Assembly (NCBI RefSeq): GCF_002234675.1
Contig: NC_019872.2
Span: forward strand, 14,505,950 to 14,569,949
Direction: 5' to 3'
DNA from: Oryzias latipes
Lineage: Eukaryota; Chordata; Actinopteri; Beloniformes; Adrianichthyidae
Length of the DNA: 64,000 nt
Below, in pieces: positions 62,201 to 64,000 of this stretch (positions are counted from its first letter, which is position 1; each line of letters opens with the position of its first letter). A program made the translations under genes and the position numbers. The notes under the pieces were generated by a model. It ran no database searches, had not been told where the DNA came from, and saw nothing but the letters and a program-made list of their open reading frames with translations.

Positions 62201-63528
62201 TTACTTTGTCACATGAGTGCACAGTGTGGGAACCAAACCTGCAATCTTGTGATCAGAGGTTGACCGCTCTGACTCTGCAACAATATCTGGCTGCTTTTGA
62301 CTTTATTTTTCTCTCAAACTGTGGTATGGTAACAAAGTATTACAGCCTTCTGATCTGTTAACATTTGAAAAGAGGTGTTCCAGTACCTTCTACAGTGTTC
62401 CAGACCTGCACTTCAACCTCAGCAGTGCTTTGCCTTTCCACAGCGATGATCCTAACTGTGTTATGTGAATCAGCTTTCGGAGATGATTCTACTCTATACA
62501 CCAGGAGCTTGGTTTTATACCCAACGTGGCACTGCGTCTGGTTACTTTCAGTTTTACTCTCTGCAGGGAAAAAGAAAAAAAGTAGAAGCCAGTTGTTTCA
62601 GCTTTACACACTATAGGTACACGCAGCTCATCTGGTCTCTGTTTGACTACCTGGACATGTCTTGCAGCATTTTCCTGCAGATTTGATGGGATGCCGGCAT
62701 GGGTACTGACTGGGACACGTGATGCGCTTACAGTCCTGGAGACCATCAATGCAAGTACACAGGATGCATTCCAGAACCTTCCCCAAAACTGGATGCCACA
62801 TGTCTCCATGTGAGTACGTCTTGCCATTGTATAAACACACTAGGAGAAATGAAAAACATCTGAGCAGAATTGAAACAACAGTAAAGCTGACAATGCTCCA
62901 AACGGTCTAAACACCTATGTATTCAGGTGTAGTCTGACCTTTTTGGTGTTTCCGTTGCATCAAAATTTTCACAGTGGTCTCGGAAGCTCCTTTCAGGTTA
63001 AGTTTACTGAGGCTCAGGCCCCTGGGAGGGGTCTTGACCCTGGGTGCCGGGGCTCGATCGAGACGCAGTCGGCTTTGCTCTCCAGGACACTGGTCGACCG
63101 AATGCCTCTGTTGAAAAGAGAGGTAATGAAAAGCAGTTAGCTTCCTTTTATTGGCTGTTTTCACTTTTCTGTGTTCTAGCTTGGGGAGCTTTCTTCATGC
63201 ACTAAATCAGAAATACTCATAGTCTGGCTGCAGATTTCTGAAACACAACAGTTTTTTTTCCAGCATTTGACAACAGAACTACACAGAAACCAATGGTTGT
63301 TGTGGTTAGTCCAAAAGGTCTGTGGATCTCCAGAAACATTTTGAAGCTGCTATTGTTGATATCTATTACAATGATCACTGCAAAAATAGGGTTTCACAAA
63401 TCATTTTTGATGAGCAAAGCTTAGTGTGCCATAGGATAATATATTTGAAAGTAAGCAAGAACATACAACGCCTCTGTTCAGCTGTAGGCTTCCATCCTCT
63501 GTTGATGATGAGCCGCCAGCGCCATGAT
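59217..63528 (-). CDS. chrdl2: Chordin-like BMP antagonist, 3' part (six exons; 5' end outside window)
   Basis: Minus-strand exons, in order of translation: 63528-63467, 63107-62939, 62839-62651, 62560-62387, 60002-59910, 59350-59217. All are GT-AG and in phase, ending at TAA 59219-59217. Exon 62839-62651 is a complete von Willebrand C / chordin-type cysteine-rich repeat (CLYNGKTYSHG, ECILCTC, GKCCKTCPG), equivalent to the third repeat of CHRDL1/2. Before it lies the basic linker (TTVKILMQRKHQK) and after it the conserved C-terminal domain (AEVEVQVWNTVEG, then MWKKFKDVGENL). The secreted family binds BMPs in the extracellular space. The signal peptide and first two repeats must lie beyond 64000. 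Linkage to neu3 and xrra1 favours chrdl2 over chrdl1. Confidence 0.87.
60205..61390 (-). mobile_element. R3 repeat, reverse copy, interrupted by a hAT-like element
   Basis: This is the inverse of 54830-55385 (gaattcttcatcctctgtgt, gggccctctagtggttgtta, cctgagtactagtcgcaccc). The copy is broken between 60741 and 61303 by a separate element with its own inverted ends. Confidence 0.6.
60742..61302 (+). mobile_element. Internally deleted hAT-like element
   Basis: The ends cagtggtccccaacccccgg and ...gtttggggaccactg are inverse over at least 11 bases, the ccccaa/ttgggg type common in vertebrate hAT elements. A short frame (KGKTPSLETEKEHSTSRKRK) resembles the start of hAT-derived proteins; no transposase core remains. 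It lies in a chrdl2 intron. Flanking 8-bp duplications are not recognisable. Confidence 0.65.
61466..61752. mobile_element. hAT-type short inverted-repeat element with perfect 8-bp duplication and internal minisatellite
   Basis: The left end cagtgtttcccaaccatgat and right end ...aggtttgggaaacactg are inverse copies; ctcggggcac also pairs with the inverse of gtgctccgag. The 8 bases ctctaggg occur on both sides (61458-61465 and 61753-61760), the target duplication length of hAT elements. Inside, a 14-base unit (aggtgtgcataagc) is repeated about eight times in near-perfect tandem (about 61594-61694). Confidence 0.88.
61988..62285 (-). mobile_element. tRNA-derived SINE, reverse orientation
   Basis: The plus strand shows the inverse tail (gtataccgctttaatacctt, cccaaagcactgtaaa) and body (ttcagtgtcttgcccaaggt). 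The degraded inverse B box (gaaccaaacctg) and tRNA-like head follow. It is the same family as 14185-14375 and lies in a chrdl2 intron. Confidence 0.6.
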
Positions 63529-63689
63529 CTATGCGAAAAACAAGAATAAAGATGGCTTACGTGTAACTTGCAACCCAACACTCTTAGATATTGCAAAACT
63601 CTCAAGCTTAAGTGGTGTAGAGACCAAGACTTGTTAATTTGTCAAATGCATCTCAAAGAATACAGCCTGATGAAAAATCTGTCATTTTC

Positions 63690-64000
63690 CACATCCAAAG
63701 CGTTCCCAGTGGTCTTTTAATTATGATCATGCTGATTTTAGCAAAAATTTAAACAAAAAAAAAACTGTGTTGTTTTCTTGGACAGAGCAGCAGTAGTCTA
63801 CCAAAAATTTACCTCTGAGTTTCGGACCGGACAGTTGGCAAGAAATAAGCATTCCCATCATCCCTTTGTTTATACTCTCTCTTGCTAACAGCCCCTCACA
63901 CCGCCCAACCTAACATTATCGGTGCAAAAAAAAGGCGAGTAATATCTAGACGTCTACAATTGGATCCATCAGAATGGAGCAGAGCAGGGAGCTTGTGCCC
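63690..64000 (-). mobile_element. R1 family copy, cut by the window edge
   Basis: From gcgttcccagtggtctttta through cctaacattatcggtgcaaa to gaatggagcagagcagggag the order matches the other reverse copies; the end lies beyond 64000. Confidence 0.7.

Overview
The window is vertebrate, almost certainly teleost fish, nuclear DNA. It is AT-rich, its genes are split by GT-AG introns, and it is full of fish-type repeats (tRNA-derived SINEs, Tc1 remnants, hAT-like and TTAA-flanked short inverted-repeat elements). The species cannot be fixed from sequence alone. A medaka-like (Oryzias) genome would fit, but that is an impression.

Four protein-coding genes can be assembled exon by exon. (1) A voltage-gated potassium channel beta subunit, best matched to kcnab3, runs on the + strand from two alternative first exons (ATG at 3661 or 7567) through 13 shared exons to a stop at 33122. 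(2) neu3, a ganglioside sialidase, runs on the - strand from 43258 to 41345 in two coding exons. (3) xrra1, a leucine-rich-repeat protein, runs on the + strand from 44208 to 47942 in 16 compact exons. (4) The 3' half of a chordin-like BMP antagonist (chrdl2) lies on the - strand from 63528 to 59217 and continues beyond the right edge. neu3 and xrra1 are head to head and probably share a promoter near 43.6-44.1 kb. From memory of the human map, NEU3, XRRA1 and CHRDL2 are neighbours on chromosome 11q13.4 and KCNAB3 is on 17p13, so the kcnab3 junction looks lineage-specific.

Layout: 1-3.3 kb is intergenic with an old transposase scrap, a perfect 22-bp inverted repeat and one copy of repeat family R1. 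3.6-33.1 kb is kcnab3, including a 17.3-kb first intron that is mostly repeats. 33.1-34.6 kb is probable kcnab3 3'UTR. 34.6-41.3 kb is intergenic and holds a dead Tc1 element with recognisable ends. 41.3-48.3 kb is neu3 and xrra1. 48.3-59.2 kb is a largely gene-free interval with an unrecognised, weakly supported two-exon open frame at 48322-48939. 59.2-63.5 kb is chrdl2, with several nested elements in its introns.

The most notable unexplained structures are repeats. R1 is a roughly 320-600-bp family with inverted termini, present in about eleven copies in both orientations. A second, roughly 212-bp family (R2) has TTAA-flanked inverted ends and five copies. There are four clear cases of an element nested inside another repeat, and a pentanucleotide satellite is split by a short inverted-repeat element. 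No CRISPR, operon or prokaryote-type system is present, and no previously undescribed biological system is evident beyond these repeat families and the candidate gene.
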